A stretch of 64,000 bases of DNA from Paenibacillus plantarum (GTDB taxonomy: Bacteria; Bacillota; Bacilli; Paenibacillales; NBRC-103111): contig NZ_WHNY01000074.1 of assembly GCF_013141695.1 (NCBI RefSeq), positions 203,993-267,992 on the forward strand. Reading direction: 5' to 3'. Positions within the stretch are counted from its first letter, which is position 1. Each line of letters starts with the position of its first letter. Made by a program: the position numbers and the translations under genes. Under the pieces are notes generated by a model. That model had not been told where the DNA came from, made no database searches, and saw nothing but the letters and a program-made list of their open reading frames with translations. Shown piece after piece: positions 25,207 through 34,556 of the stretch.

Positions 25207-26478
25207 TTAATCTCCCAAGATGTACGTTTTCAAGAAGTCATTGCGGAACTTGCCATCTGGATCACATTGGCGAAGCAGTTGCTGAAAGTCTGGCAGTCTC
25301 TCAAACAGTGACTGCACGCGGGCCGGCGACATCGTAAACAGCTTGCCCCAATGCGGTCGAACTTCGAAAGGCTCGAGATGCTGTTCAATGATAGGCAGCA
25401 CTTGTTTAACAGCTTCCCAATTCGGTTTCCATGTAAAATGAAAAGCGACCATCTGCTGCTTATAGCAGGGACTCATCCACAAATCATCTGCCGCAATTGT
25501 ACGTACCTCAGAAACATACAGCAGAGGCGAGATGAGCTCTTTGATACTGTTGAGCGCACATAATGCCGCATACGCATGTTGGCGGGGCACGTAGTATTCG
25601 CTCTGCAATTCTTCCCCTGCACTAGGCGTGAAATCCATCCGAAAGTGCGGCATCCGTTCATGCCAAGGCCCTGGTATTCCCATCTGTTCACTGCAATTCT
25701 CGGAGGTGTGACCTGGCACGGGATGACGATGTGCATCAGCGAGCTTGGCCCCGTATAACTCAGCTTCTACCTGCTCCGGAGCGGAGGATTGAACACTCGT
25801 TACCTGCTTCTTCCACAGTTGATTAAACGAAGATTCCTGCCAATTTGTGAAAAGGCTGACACTGTAGCCACTGGAGAAAATGTCGTCGAAGTGCTCTTCT
25901 AGCTGCGCTAATGGCACATTGTCGTACACATGTTGATGCATCAGAAAGGATGGGACTACATTCAAGGTGATTGTCGTGACAACACCTAATCCACCTAGTC
26001 CTACAGCTGCACCGGCAAGATGTCCATTTTCATGGTCTCGGGAGAATAGCACGATACTCCCATCCGCGATGACCACTTCCATGGCATGAACAGCCGTCGC
26101 CAAATTGCCATGGCGATCACCAGAACCATGTGTTGCGGTAGCGCATGCGCCTGCAACTGTAATATGAGGTAAAGAAGCGAGATTGTGCAGCGCGTACCCA
26201 TTCGCGTGAAGATACTCGCCTAGCTCACCATAGCGAATGCCTGCTTCAACCGTTACCCGATGGTTCGTTCGATCAAGCGAGATCACACGATTCAGCTTCT
26301 CAAGCGAAATCAAGCTTTCCGTACAGTCAGCGATGCCATTGAACGAATGGCGCGTACCAAGCACCTTGATTTGTTGACTGCTTGCTACTAATGCTTGTAC
26401 TTCTTCTATGTTCGCAGGAACATGATAATTGGCGGCGCTGTACGTGTAATTGCCAGCCCAGTTGCGATTATTGATCAT
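25207..26478 (-). CDS. FAD-dependent alditol/aldonolactone-type oxidase
   Basis: A 423-residue flavoprotein. The FAD-binding part has VLGTRHSFNGIAD, whose histidine is the expected covalent flavin site, and GACATATHGSGDRHGNLATAVHAM. The C-terminal HWGK motif (RPHWGKLF) is the active-site signature of aldonolactone and alditol oxidases. It most resembles alditol oxidase (xylitol/sorbitol oxidase) in length and layout. It would oxidise a sugar alcohol to an aldose with production of hydrogen peroxide. No signal peptide is visible. It is followed immediately by the racemase-like gene. Confidence 0.82.
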   Translation of the reverse strand: MINNRNWAGNYTYSAANYHVPANIEEVQALVASSQQIKVLGTRHSFNGIADCTESLISLEKLNRVISLDRTNHRVTVEAGIRYGELGEYLHANGYALHNLASLPHITVAGACATATHGSGDRHGNLATAVHAMEVVIADGSIVLFSRDHENGHLAGAAVGLGGLGVVTTITLNVVPSFLMHQHVYDNVPLAQLEEHFDDIFSSGYSVSLFTNWQESSFNQLWKKQVTSVQSSAPEQVEAELYGAKLADAHRHPVPGHTSENCSEQMGIPGPWHERMPHFRMDFTPSAGEELQSEYYVPRQHAYAALCALNSIKELISPLLYVSEVRTIAADDLWMSPCYKQQMVAFHFTWKPNWEAVKQVLPIIEQHLEPFEVRPHWGKLFTMSPARVQSLFERLPDFQQLLRQCDPDGKFRNDFLKTYILGD

Positions 26479-26611
26479 CGTTGTATGTTCTCCCTTTTCC
26501 CAGCAGTTTTATCATTTTATCACCATTTTAACATAACCCACTATCCAAGCATAAATCCTATGCACAACATCACATGATAGTAAACCCATCCGGCCGCTTA
26601 CTCTAGCATAC

Positions 26612-26666
26612 AAAAAAGGCACCCATAGTCTGAACGCTTTTTCAAAGTGTCCAGACTACGGGTACC
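26612..26666 (-). terminator. Terminator of the maltodextrin operon
   Basis: On the minus strand, GGTACCCGTAGTCTGGACACT and its imperfect complement form a long stem, followed by TTTTTTG. It lies 36 bases past the stop of the GH13 gene. Confidence 0.85.
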
Positions 26667-26701
26667 AGCGTACAGACCTCGAGTCTTTTGTATATGAATA
26701 T

Positions 26702-28489
26702 TTAATCCGTCAAAATCGCACAACCAAATGCTGGTAGCTGCACAGTCAAGCAACTATCCGAAACGCTAACAACGTATTCTACTTCATTAAGAACATCCGA
26801 AAGCTGATTATTTGAAGCTGTCCATGGAGCTGTAACCACCAATTCCTGTGGATTCGGGGAATGATGGATGATGACCGCGACGCGTTTACCGTCGTACTCG
26901 CGCAAAAAGCCAAACGCATTGCGTGCTTCATCAACGAACCATAATCGAAAGTTGCCGCGTGTGAGTACGATGTGACGCTTGCGAAGTGCTGCGAGCTTGC
27001 GATATAAAGCCAGCATCTCTCCGTTCTGCTCTGAGCTCTCCCAGACCATTGGTTTCCGGCAATCCGGATCGGTTTCACCAGTCATCCCAACCTCATCGCC
27101 ATAATAGATCATCGGCATTCCGAGATAAGTGAATTGAAAACAAACGGCCAGTTTCATCCGAGCAACTGCTGTTTCTGTTTTGTTCCAACCCCATCCCCCC
27201 TTCATACAGGAGGTGAGAAACCGCTCAGTATCATGGCTCCCCAACAATTGGAGCATAGCTGAGTTCGCCTGATCCGTGTAGCTCATCTGAATTTGAACGA
27301 TTTCCTCCAGAAAACGGGTCGCACCTACAGTTTGGCGGGCAAAGAAATCAAGTACAGCTTCACGAAACAGATAGTTCATCACACTATCAAACTGATCTCC
27401 CCGCAGCCAAGGTCCAGCTTGGTGCATAATCTCGCCGATTAAAGCAAGCTCGCTGCTAATGCCCTTCACTTCTGTCCGCAGCTGACGCCAAAATTGCTGA
27501 TCAACTTCATTCGCCACATCAAGCCTCCAGCCGTCTATTCCTACCTCTTCTATCCAGTAGCGCGCCACCTTCAGCAAATAATCGACAACCTTCGGATTGG
27601 AAGTATTCAACTTCGGCATCGTGGATTCAGCATGAGAGAATGTCTCATAGCTCGGTACTGGCTTCTGTACAATCGGAAAGTTATGAACATGATACCAATC
27701 CTTATACGGTGAAGCATCCCCCGAATCCAACACATCGCGAAATGCGAAAAATTGGTCTCCTGAATGATTAAATACAGCATCTAGAATCAGACGCATCCCC
27801 TGCTGCTTAGCTGACCATTTCAGGAGCTTCAATAGTCCTATATCTCCGAAAGAGGGATCAATCTTGTAATAATCCGTAACATCATATTTGTGATTGGAAG
27901 GCGATTTGAAAATCGGTGTAAGATAAATCGTATTCACGCCGAGCTCAGCCAAATAAGGCAGTTTCTCGATGATCCCCTGGATATCTCCCCCAAATAAGGA
28001 TTCGCTCTCTGGTTTATCCTCTTGCGTCCAGGGCTGAACACCTTTTGGGTCGTTAGTCAGATCGCCATTGCGAAATCGGTCTGGAAATATTTGATAGACA
28101 ATAGCTTCAGGCAACCACGATGGAACCTGAGGAATATCCGCATCACAAATATATGAAAAGTGGAAGTAACCTGCTTCTGCTCGGTGCATGGAAGCTCCAC
28201 GTTCTCCGTACCAAACATCATTTCCTTCTCGTGTTCGAACCATAAACAAATACCGCAGCCTCCTCTTCGGAAGCTCCACCATTGTTTCATAGTAGTCAAA
28301 ATGTCGGGTAAAACCAACTTTCTCCATCTCCTGCGGCAGTTCTGTTCCCGGTGAATGATAACGATCTGCATGTACGATACTGCAAGAGAGTGTCGCATTT
28401 TTCTTCATCCGAATACGAACCTTCAGGTGGGTTTGATTCAAGGCAAAAGCATATGGAGCTTCGTTTGTATGATAAATAGACTCGAGCAT
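26702..28489 (-). CDS. GH13 alpha-glycosidase (neopullulanase/cyclomaltodextrinase type)
   Basis: A 595-residue cytoplasmic enzyme hydrolysing alpha-1,4 bonds in imported maltodextrins or cyclodextrins. An N-terminal beta domain (about residues 1-120) is typical of the neopullulanase subgroup. The catalytic barrel shows region I DAVFNHS, region II GWRLDVANE (nucleophile Asp), region III ALIGEIMH (acid Glu) and region IV GSHDTERF (third Asp). The start is ATG 28489 with AAGGAG eight bases before it; an upstream in-frame codon would add 15 residues inside the preceding gene. It is the last gene of the mal operon. Confidence 0.92.
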   Translation of the reverse strand: MLESIYHTNEAPYAFALNQTHLKVRIRMKKNATLSCSIVHADRYHSPGTELPQEMEKVGFTRHFDYYETMVELPKRRLRYLFMVRTREGNDVWYGERGASMHRAEAGYFHFSYICDADIPQVPSWLPEAIVYQIFPDRFRNGDLTNDPKGVQPWTQEDKPESESLFGGDIQGIIEKLPYLAELGVNTIYLTPIFKSPSNHKYDVTDYYKIDPSFGDIGLLKLLKWSAKQQGMRLILDAVFNHSGDQFFAFRDVLDSGDASPYKDWYHVHNFPIVQKPVPSYETFSHAESTMPKLNTSNPKVVDYLLKVARYWIEEVGIDGWRLDVANEVDQQFWRQLRTEVKGISSELALIGEIMHQAGPWLRGDQFDSVMNYLFREAVLDFFARQTVGATRFLEEIVQIQMSYTDQANSAMLQLLGSHDTERFLTSCMKGGWGWNKTETAVARMKLAVCFQFTYLGMPMIYYGDEVGMTGETDPDCRKPMVWESSEQNGEMLALYRKLAALRKRHIVLTRGNFRLWFVDEARNAFGFLREYDGKRVAVIIHHSPNPQELVVTAPWTASNNQLSDVLNEVEYVVSVSDSCLTVQLPAFGCAILTD

Positions 28490-28517
28490 TCGTTGATCTC
28501 CTTCTAGTAAGCATGAC

Positions 28518-29342
28518 TTAGCCTTTGGATGCACCGACCGTAAGACCGTCTATTAAGTATCGCTGCAGCCAAAAATAAAGAATAATAATCGGGACTGCCA
28601 AGAGTACGGCGCCAGCCGCAAACATCGTAAATTCTGTTGAGTTCCGTTGGCTGACCATTTCATAGAGCCCTACAGCTAAAGTGATTTTTTCTTGTGATCT
28701 TAGAATGAGCCGAGCAAAGATGAAATCGACCCAGGCCCCTGAGAAAATAACTAGGCTAATGTACGTCAGCATAGGTTTGGATAAGGGGAAAATAATTTTC
28801 CAGAATACGATGCTATGCGTTGCCCCATCAATTAAAGCTGCTTCCTCCAAGCTGCGAGGAATCGTATCATAGAACCCTTTTGCCACGAACATATTCATGA
28901 CGAACGCACCCGAGCTGTATACCAAAATGAGCGCCCAGTGATTATTCAACAATTTGATTTGGGACAACAGGATAAAGATGGAAATCATCGCCATAAATCC
29001 GGGAAACATATTCAGGATAAGCAGCAGGATTAACCCCTGCTTCCTGCCAGGAAACCGGAAACGGGCCAAGGCGTAAGAACCAAGCATGGTCAGCAGGCTT
29101 CCAAATAACGTAGAGAAGAAGGCTACTTTCAGTGTGTTCATAAACCATATAGGGTAACGGTGTATCTTACTTGTAAACAAGTCTCTGTAATGATCCAGCG
29201 TGAGCGAATGTGGAATGAAGGTTTCACTGTATAAGCTGTTGCCTGATTTCAAGGAAGACAACAATATCCACAAGGCAGGATACACGCTCGCCAATGAAAG
29301 AACGATTAGGATCAAATAGGTCACCACGAGGCGAATTTTCAT
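28518..29342 (-). CDS. mdxG: Maltodextrin ABC transporter permease, MalG type
   Basis: A 274-residue inner-membrane permease with six helices. The EAA loop that docks to the ATPase reads EAALIDGATHSIVFWKIIFPLSKP. It forms the channel with the MalF-type partner encoded immediately upstream; the two genes overlap by four bases (ATGA). The C-terminus LIDGLTVGASKG is typical of MalG proteins. The gene symbol is given by operon context and homology with B. subtilis mdxG. Confidence 0.9.
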   Translation of the reverse strand: MKIRLVVTYLILIVLSLASVYPALWILLSSLKSGNSLYSETFIPHSLTLDHYRDLFTSKIHRYPIWFMNTLKVAFFSTLFGSLLTMLGSYALARFRFPGRKQGLILLLILNMFPGFMAMISIFILLSQIKLLNNHWALILVYSSGAFVMNMFVAKGFYDTIPRSLEEAALIDGATHSIVFWKIIFPLSKPMLTYISLVIFSGAWVDFIFARLILRSQEKITLAVGLYEMVSQRNSTEFTMFAAGAVLLAVPIIILYFWLQRYLIDGLTVGASKG

Positions 29343-30652
29343 TGAATAATGTCATCCTCCTTGTAAGATTGCGTTTTCCGATACTGATAAATCGAAATTC
29401 CAGCGACCATAACGAAAATAATCAGCCCAATCACCGAAGCGAAGTTGTATTGGTTGTTCGTTAACGTCAGCTTATACAGCCATGTCACAAGCAAATCCGT
29501 CGCTCCTGCATATTGGTAGTTGGATATAAGCGGATTGCCATCTGTGAGCATGAAGATAACGTTGAAATTATTAATGTTTGAGGCAAATTGCATAATGAGA
29601 ACCGGAGCTGCAGAGAACATGACCATGGGCAATGTGATTTCCCTGAACTTATCCCAAGCCTTGGCTCCATCTACTTCCGCCGACTCATATAAATCCCTTG
29701 GAATCGTAGTCAAAATACCCGAGACGAGCACCATAATTAACGGCATACCCAGCCATAAGTTCACGCTAAGCACGGTTACCTTTGCCCAAAAAGGGTCTGT
29801 CAGCCAAGGTAATCCTTGCAGGCCAAACCATCTTAAGTACTGGTTAATTGGACCGAATTCGCTATTGAGCAAGTTGCGAAAAACTAATAATGAAACCAAA
29901 TTGGGAATCGCAAAAGGAACAATCAGCAGCGTTCGCCACATTTTCTTTAACCGGACATCCTTCTGCGCAACCAAAACCGCTACGAACGTTCCTGCTACGA
30001 AGGTCGTTATCGTGGCCAAAACAGCCCATATCACCGTCCAAGTCAGTACGCCATAGAAGGTTCTGCTCCATGTCTTGAGTGTGAGCAGATTTTGGAATAT
30101 ACGAAATCCTACCCAATCCAAAAGGTTGGCCGGAGGCAGCACCGGGGCGGCATAATTGGTGAAGGCAATCAAAATACTAAAGATAAGCGGCATGACATTC
30201 AGGAAAACAACGAAAATGGCAGGGATGGCGAGAATGAGATAAGGAAAATGCCGATACCGAATATGCTGAAGCGTCTGGGCGAAAGAGTGGGGCTGAGTCC
30301 CCCTCTCTCGCAATCCAGCCACCTTATACGCATCACGCACATTCAGGATATACACAAGTAGAATGAACATCACACCTAGCAAAGAAATGAGTCCCTCCAC
30401 CATAAGAAATACCGAATGATCACCTGCAACCGGCGTGTATACATCCCCCGATTTAACGATAGAACGCGGGGTATCCCCCAGTGTGATTAACCCAACAATG
30501 CGCCCGAATCCTTGAGAAACGATGAATACGACTCCCGCAAGGCCAAAGATAAACAATAGAAACCCTTTGATCAGTTGCTTGTTGTACCATTGTCCGAAAC
30601 CCATGAAGAAGATGGAGAGCCATATGGCTTTGCCGGTGTAGTTGTTCTGCAT
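29339..30652 (-). CDS. mdxF: Maltodextrin ABC transporter permease, MalF type
   Basis: A permease of about 437 residues with eight helices: an extra N-terminal pair (including MGFGQWYNKQLIKGFLLFIFG) is typical of the Bacillota MalF/MdxF group. The EAA motif is YESAEVDGAKAWDKFREITLPM. It pairs with MdxG to import maltodextrins. The start at 30652 (MQNNYTGK) is preferred; an in-frame TTG at 30700 would overlap the binding-protein gene. No ATPase is encoded nearby. Confidence 0.88.
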   Translation of the reverse strand: MQNNYTGKAIWLSIFFMGFGQWYNKQLIKGFLLFIFGLAGVVFIVSQGFGRIVGLITLGDTPRSIVKSGDVYTPVAGDHSVFLMVEGLISLLGVMFILLVYILNVRDAYKVAGLRERGTQPHSFAQTLQHIRYRHFPYLILAIPAIFVVFLNVMPLIFSILIAFTNYAAPVLPPANLLDWVGFRIFQNLLTLKTWSRTFYGVLTWTVIWAVLATITTFVAGTFVAVLVAQKDVRLKKMWRTLLIVPFAIPNLVSLLVFRNLLNSEFGPINQYLRWFGLQGLPWLTDPFWAKVTVLSVNLWLGMPLIMVLVSGILTTIPRDLYESAEVDGAKAWDKFREITLPMVMFSAAPVLIMQFASNINNFNVIFMLTDGNPLISNYQYAGATDLLVTWLYKLTLTNNQYNFASVIGLIIFVMVAGISIYQYRKTQSYKEDDIIQ

Positions 30653-30674
30653 GTCGATTGCGCTTCTTTCCTTT

Positions 30675-32015
30675 TTATTTTTTGGCCGGAGCTGATGCAA
30701 TTTGTTCTTTAATCGTTTTCACCGCTTCATCCAACTTCTTGCGGACATCAGCACGCTCGTTCCAAATGGCCGTAAATGCCCCTTCCATCGGTGTCCATAC
30801 ATTGGCCGTTTGAGGGAGTGTCGGCATGGGCTGAGATTGCGCGAACTGCTTGATAAATCCACCTAACATCGGATCATTCGCAATAATGGGATCCTTGCTC
30901 GCCTCTGCATTTGCGGGTAGAATTCCCGTAGCTTTAAAATTCTTTAAAGCATTGTCCTTGTTGGTAATGAATTGGGCGAACAGCTTCGCCGCCTTAGGGT
31001 ATTTCGTATAGGAATTCACATAGTAAGAGCGGACACCTGAAAACGATATGGCTTTCTTCCCACCTGGGAAATCCGGCAGCGGCATGACCCCGAAGTTCAC
31101 TTTATTTTTAAATGAACCGATTGACCATGGTCCGTCAATGTTATAGGCTAGTTTGCCCTCTTGAAACAATTGCGTTTTCACATCATAGCTCAAATCCTCG
31201 ACCTTAACAGGAAGAATATCATGCAAGCTTTGGTAATATTTCACGCCGTCTACAGCTCCATCGCTATTCAGACCGATATCGCCCGCATCCGTTCCGTTTT
31301 TGCCGAACATATAACCACCGAACGATGCCAGGAAAATGTAGTTGTAATACATGATCTTCGTTTCCCACATGATGCCGTATTTTTTCTTGGCTTGATCATT
31401 GTACGTTTTGGAAAAAGCAATAATATCATCCCAAGTCTTCGGCAAATCTTTAACTAAGTCTTTATTGTAAAAGAGGGCGTACGTTTCTACAGATTTTGGA
31501 TACCCGTAAAGCTTTCCATTATAAGAAGAGGCATCGATCGCTGCTTTGGCCATTGTCGCTTCCGTTTCCTTTTGAAACAAATCATTGGGCAATAGCAGGC
31601 CAGCCGTTACTGTATTCCCAAGCTTATCGTGAGGGAACATCACCACGTCTGCACCAAGTCCTGCCGGTCCATCATTCGCAAGCCTTCCTGCTTGATCAGG
31701 TGCAGCGACAGACTCCACTTTCACATCGACATTATATTGTTGTTTGAAAGCAGCAGCCAATTCTTTTACAAAAGCAACTTCAGCACCATCTTCCCATACA
31801 AGTAGAGAGGCACCGGGCTCAGGTTTGCTATTAGCATTGGCATTGGCAGCGTTATCATTTTTATCCTTGTCTGTTCCTTCAGGCTGCTTGGTTGCCTCAC
31901 TGGCAGGTTTCATGGAAGCAGTACTTGATTGATTATCACCCGCTCCTGTTGAACATCCTGTGAGTGAACTTGCAACAAGTGTGGCAGTTAGCAGACCTAA
32001 CATTTTCTTCTTCAT
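30675..32015 (-). CDS. mdxE: Maltodextrin-binding lipoprotein
   Basis: A 446-residue extracellular solute-binding protein. The signal peptide has the lipobox SLTGCSTG, followed by a linker rich in Ser, Asn and Lys. The body resembles MalE-type binding proteins (GADVVMFPHDKLGNTV, YGYPKSVETYALFYNKDLV, LAYNIDGPWSIG). It captures maltodextrins and passes them to MdxF/MdxG. ATG 32015 has AAGGGG 11 bases upstream. It is the first gene of the operon, directly downstream of the palindromic operator shared with the divergent lacI-type gene. Confidence 0.92.
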   Translation of the reverse strand: MKKKMLGLLTATLVASSLTGCSTGAGDNQSSTASMKPASEATKQPEGTDKDKNDNAANANANSKPEPGASLLVWEDGAEVAFVKELAAAFKQQYNVDVKVESVAAPDQAGRLANDGPAGLGADVVMFPHDKLGNTVTAGLLLPNDLFQKETEATMAKAAIDASSYNGKLYGYPKSVETYALFYNKDLVKDLPKTWDDIIAFSKTYNDQAKKKYGIMWETKIMYYNYIFLASFGGYMFGKNGTDAGDIGLNSDGAVDGVKYYQSLHDILPVKVEDLSYDVKTQLFQEGKLAYNIDGPWSIGSFKNKVNFGVMPLPDFPGGKKAISFSGVRSYYVNSYTKYPKAAKLFAQFITNKDNALKNFKATGILPANAEASKDPIIANDPMLGGFIKQFAQSQPMPTLPQTANVWTPMEGAFTAIWNERADVRKKLDEAVKTIKEQIASAPAKK

Positions 32016-32110
32016 ACGCAGCATTACCCCTTCTATAATCGGATGAAAAACGACAATACCATTCTGATTATTGATGTGCTATAGTGTAGAGAAAAATAAG
32101 CAACGATACA

Positions 32111-32130
32111 TTAGGAAACCGGTTTCCTAA
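32111..32130. promoter_or_regulatory. LacI-type operator in the mal divergent region
   Basis: A perfect 20-bp palindrome, TTAGGAAACC-GGTTTCCTAA, with a central CG as in LacI/GalR-family operators. It lies between mdxE and the LacI regulator gene, about 95 bases from mdxE and 61 from the regulator start. A degenerate half-site (ATCCGTTTTC) follows on the right. Confidence 0.75.
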
Positions 32131-32190
32131 ATATAAAATAACATATCCGTTTTCTTAAATCAAACTATTTTTATGAGCGTTGGGGGAACT

Positions 32191-33207
32191 ATGAGTAAAA
32201 TTACAATTAATGATATTGCCAAAGTTGCCAATGTCGCGAAATCTACCGTATCGAAAGTGCTGAACGACTCTCCAACGATACCGGAAGCAACCAAAATAAA
32301 AATTAGGGATATCATGAAACAAATGAATTACATCCCGAGCAGCATTGCAACCCAATTGGCTAAACAAAGCAGCTTCAATATCGGCGTGCTTATTGATATG
32401 TCACGGAAGCATGATTTCTTGAACCATTTCTTTTATACCATTATCGGTGGGATAGAAAATGTGATTGGCACACTAAATTATGAATTAACCATCTGCAATT
32501 CTCATTCCCAGAGCGAGAATAACTTCCTGGAACGACTCGTTTTGAATAAAAAAGTAGACGGTCTCATTATGGATAACACAATTCTAACCGCGTCGCTAGC
32601 TCAGCAATTGAATGATTTGCGATTTCCCTTCGTATCACTAGGCGGTTTAGCAGGTGTCGATTCGGTGAGTTGGGTAGATATCGATAATATTCAGGGAGCT
32701 GGGATGATCACCGAACATTTGTTGCAACAGGGATACAGCAACTTCGCTTTTGTTGGTGGTGAGGTTCATAGCCCCCTCTTCAAAAACCGATACGAAGGCG
32801 TGACACGTACGCTTCAACGGTTCGGTAAAACGATCCACAACGACCACCTAAAGACAGGTTTCGCTAACGAAGAAAACGGATATACCCTGATGCAAGAGCT
32901 GCTGGCACTAGCCTCCCCGCCTGATGCGGTTGTTTGCATCAACAATTACACCGCCTTTGGTGTATTAAAGGCCATACGCGAGCATGGACTGTCTGTACCG
33001 AATGAGATCGGAATTGTTACGTTCGACAATTACCCGCTTGCACCTTATACAACGCCACCACTCACTTGCCTCGAGCTGGATACTTTCGAGCTGGGTGTCA
33101 CCGCGGGGACCATGCTGACTCAGCGGATTGCCGATCCTCATAAACCCGTGGAAACCAGATCGATTGAACCTAGTCTAATTATTCGTGAATCGACTCGTAG
33201 ACAGTAA
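32191..33207 (+). CDS. LacI-family transcriptional regulator of the maltodextrin operon
   Basis: A regulator of about 338 residues. The N-terminal helix-turn-helix ITINDIAKVANVAKSTVSKVLND is the LacI signature, with hinge helix SIATQLAKQ. A type I periplasmic-binding-like effector domain follows (about residues 60-338), which would bind a maltodextrin. It is divergent from mdxEFG-GH13, with one perfect palindrome between them, and probably represses both. ATG at 32191 is chosen (SD-like GGGGG four bases before); an upstream ATG at 32173 would add six residues. Confidence 0.9.
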   Translation: MSKITINDIAKVANVAKSTVSKVLNDSPTIPEATKIKIRDIMKQMNYIPSSIATQLAKQSSFNIGVLIDMSRKHDFLNHFFYTIIGGIENVIGTLNYELTICNSHSQSENNFLERLVLNKKVDGLIMDNTILTASLAQQLNDLRFPFVSLGGLAGVDSVSWVDIDNIQGAGMITEHLLQQGYSNFAFVGGEVHSPLFKNRYEGVTRTLQRFGKTIHNDHLKTGFANEENGYTLMQELLALASPPDAVVCINNYTAFGVLKAIREHGLSVPNEIGIVTFDNYPLAPYTTPPLTCLELDTFELGVTAGTMLTQRIADPHKPVETRSIEPSLIIRESTRRQ

Positions 33208-33280
33208 ACATCATAAAACCGCCATGAGAAAAACTTCTCCGCTGTCCTTCAAGGACGGAGCGTTTATGGAGAAATACAAG

Positions 33281-33315
33281 AAAAGGGACTGTACTTGAGA
33301 AGTACGTCCCTTTTT
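33281..33315 (+). terminator. Terminator of the lacI-type gene
   Basis: AAAAGGGAC-t-GTACTT, loop GAG, AAGTAC-GTCCC then TTTTT. It is preceded by a second hairpin (33236-33260, CTCCG...CGGAG) just after the stop. Confidence 0.88.
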
Positions 33316-33383
33316 GCATACGGCAGCCATGTTAGCGTTCCTCTCTCGTGCAGGGATGCGGGCAGCCGTGGACCAAACACTAG

Positions 33384-33575
33384 AGTAACTGTATTTTGTA
33401 CATTTAATTTCACATCAAATTCGTGTTTCAGTGATTTAACTGGAAATTATCCATGTAATTCCAAGATTTCAAGAGAATATGGATGAAATTCGATGATTTA
33501 ACGACATAAATTCCATCTAATCGTGGAATTCGGAGAAATTCGCGAGAATTAACTGTATGTTTTCCATTTAGACGG
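33384..33575. repeat. Intergenic degenerate repeat element, copy B
   Basis: Four diverged direct units begin at about 33385, 33435, 33497 and 33548, spaced 50-62 bases. Each has TTAAC(TG) then, after 6-9 bases, (T)CCAT-N-TA. The third unit contains a perfect hairpin AATTCCA-N8-TGGAATT. The last unit shares a 16-mer with copy A. It lies in the convergent region between the lacI-type gene and an amino-acid binding protein, flanked by two terminators. No coding potential is seen. Confidence 0.65.
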
Positions 33576-33607
33576 GGTAGGAAAACCGAAATCAGATAAA
33601 GTAGAGT

Positions 33608-33652
33608 AAAAAAAGCTGTCCTGAAGTAGAAAAATCTACTTATGGGACAGCC
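33608..33652 (-). terminator. Terminator of the amino-acid binding-protein gene
   Basis: On the minus strand, AGGCTGTCC...AGTAGA, loop, TCTACTT...GGACAGCT forms a long imperfect stem followed by seven T. Confidence 0.87.
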
Positions 33653-33669
33653 TCTATATAAGAATAGAA

Positions 33670-34479
33670 TTAAGCTTCATGTTGTAAGTCGTGTTCCACT
33701 TCTTTTTTGATTTTATTCGGCATCATTTTCGGCTTGCCTGTGAACCACTTCGTATACAGGTCTTCGTAGGTGCCATCTTTGGATACGGATTGGAGCGCCT
33801 CGTTGATTCTTCCGAGGTACTTGTTTTTCTTTTTAGCAAGAATAGCTAGACTTTCTTTATTGAACGGCTCTCCTGCTATCTTTACGGACCCTTGCGCTGT
33901 GTTTTTCATATAATCCTGGGCATTGCGTTCCTCCACGATAACTGCGTCTGCTTTATGATTTTTTAACTCCTCATAGGCATCGGAGATTTTTGAAAAGCCG
34001 TGGATTTTCGCTCCTTGAATTTCACTCGCATAATAAAATCCCGGTGATCCATTTTCGGTTGCTATCGCTTTTTGGACCAAATCGTCTTTGCCTTTGATCG
34101 TCCCGTTCTCCGAAGCAGTAAGAATCACTAAGTTTGTTTGAAAATAAGGATCGGAATACTCAAGATCATTACTTCGTGCATCTGTAATTGTCTTCCCCGC
34201 AATGGCCAAATCAATAGCACCAGACTTCAACCCTTTATTCAATTCACCCATTTCCATAGGAACCAACTCGTAGGTAAGCTTCGACTTTTTGGCGAGTGCT
34301 TGCCATAAATCCACCTCAAAGCCTTTCTTCTCGCCACCATCTGTATACGTATAGGGGCGGAAATTTTCCTCGATGCCGACTTTGACTGTTTTATTCTGCG
34401 TACATCCAGAAGCTATCATGGCAATCAACAGGGTGATCGAGAGGATAATTCCTCGTTTACTTCTAAAGCCTTCATTCAT
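33670..34479 (-). CDS. Amino-acid ABC transporter binding lipoprotein (solitary)
   Basis: A binding protein of about 269 residues, family 3 (glutamine/histidine type). The signal peptide ends in the lipobox IASGCTQN, then VKVGIEENFRPYTY-x-DGGEKKGFEVDLWQAL, the family opening. Conserved AIDLAIAGKTITDAR and DLEYSDPYF follow. It would bind a polar amino acid or peptide-derived ligand. No permease or ATPase is adjacent, so it is either an orphan partner of a distant transporter or a sensor. The start at 34479 has AGGAGG 11 bases before; an ATG nine bases upstream is too close to it. Confidence 0.85.
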   Translation of the reverse strand: MNEGFRSKRGIILSITLLIAMIASGCTQNKTVKVGIEENFRPYTYTDGGEKKGFEVDLWQALAKKSKLTYELVPMEMGELNKGLKSGAIDLAIAGKTITDARSNDLEYSDPYFQTNLVILTASENGTIKGKDDLVQKAIATENGSPGFYYASEIQGAKIHGFSKISDAYEELKNHKADAVIVEERNAQDYMKNTAQGSVKIAGEPFNKESLAILAKKKNKYLGRINEALQSVSKDGTYEDLYTKWFTGKPKMMPNKIKKEVEHDLQHEA

Positions 34480-34556
34480 TGCATCCATACCCTCCTCATT
34501 CGGTAAACATAGGTATTATTTGTAAATGTTTGGAGGGTTATGCAGGCGAGCAAGTT

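Noticed and set aside
29520..30056. A 178-residue plus-strand frame opposite mdxF
   Set aside because: It is the complement of a clear permease; the frame is open only because of codon bias in the real gene.
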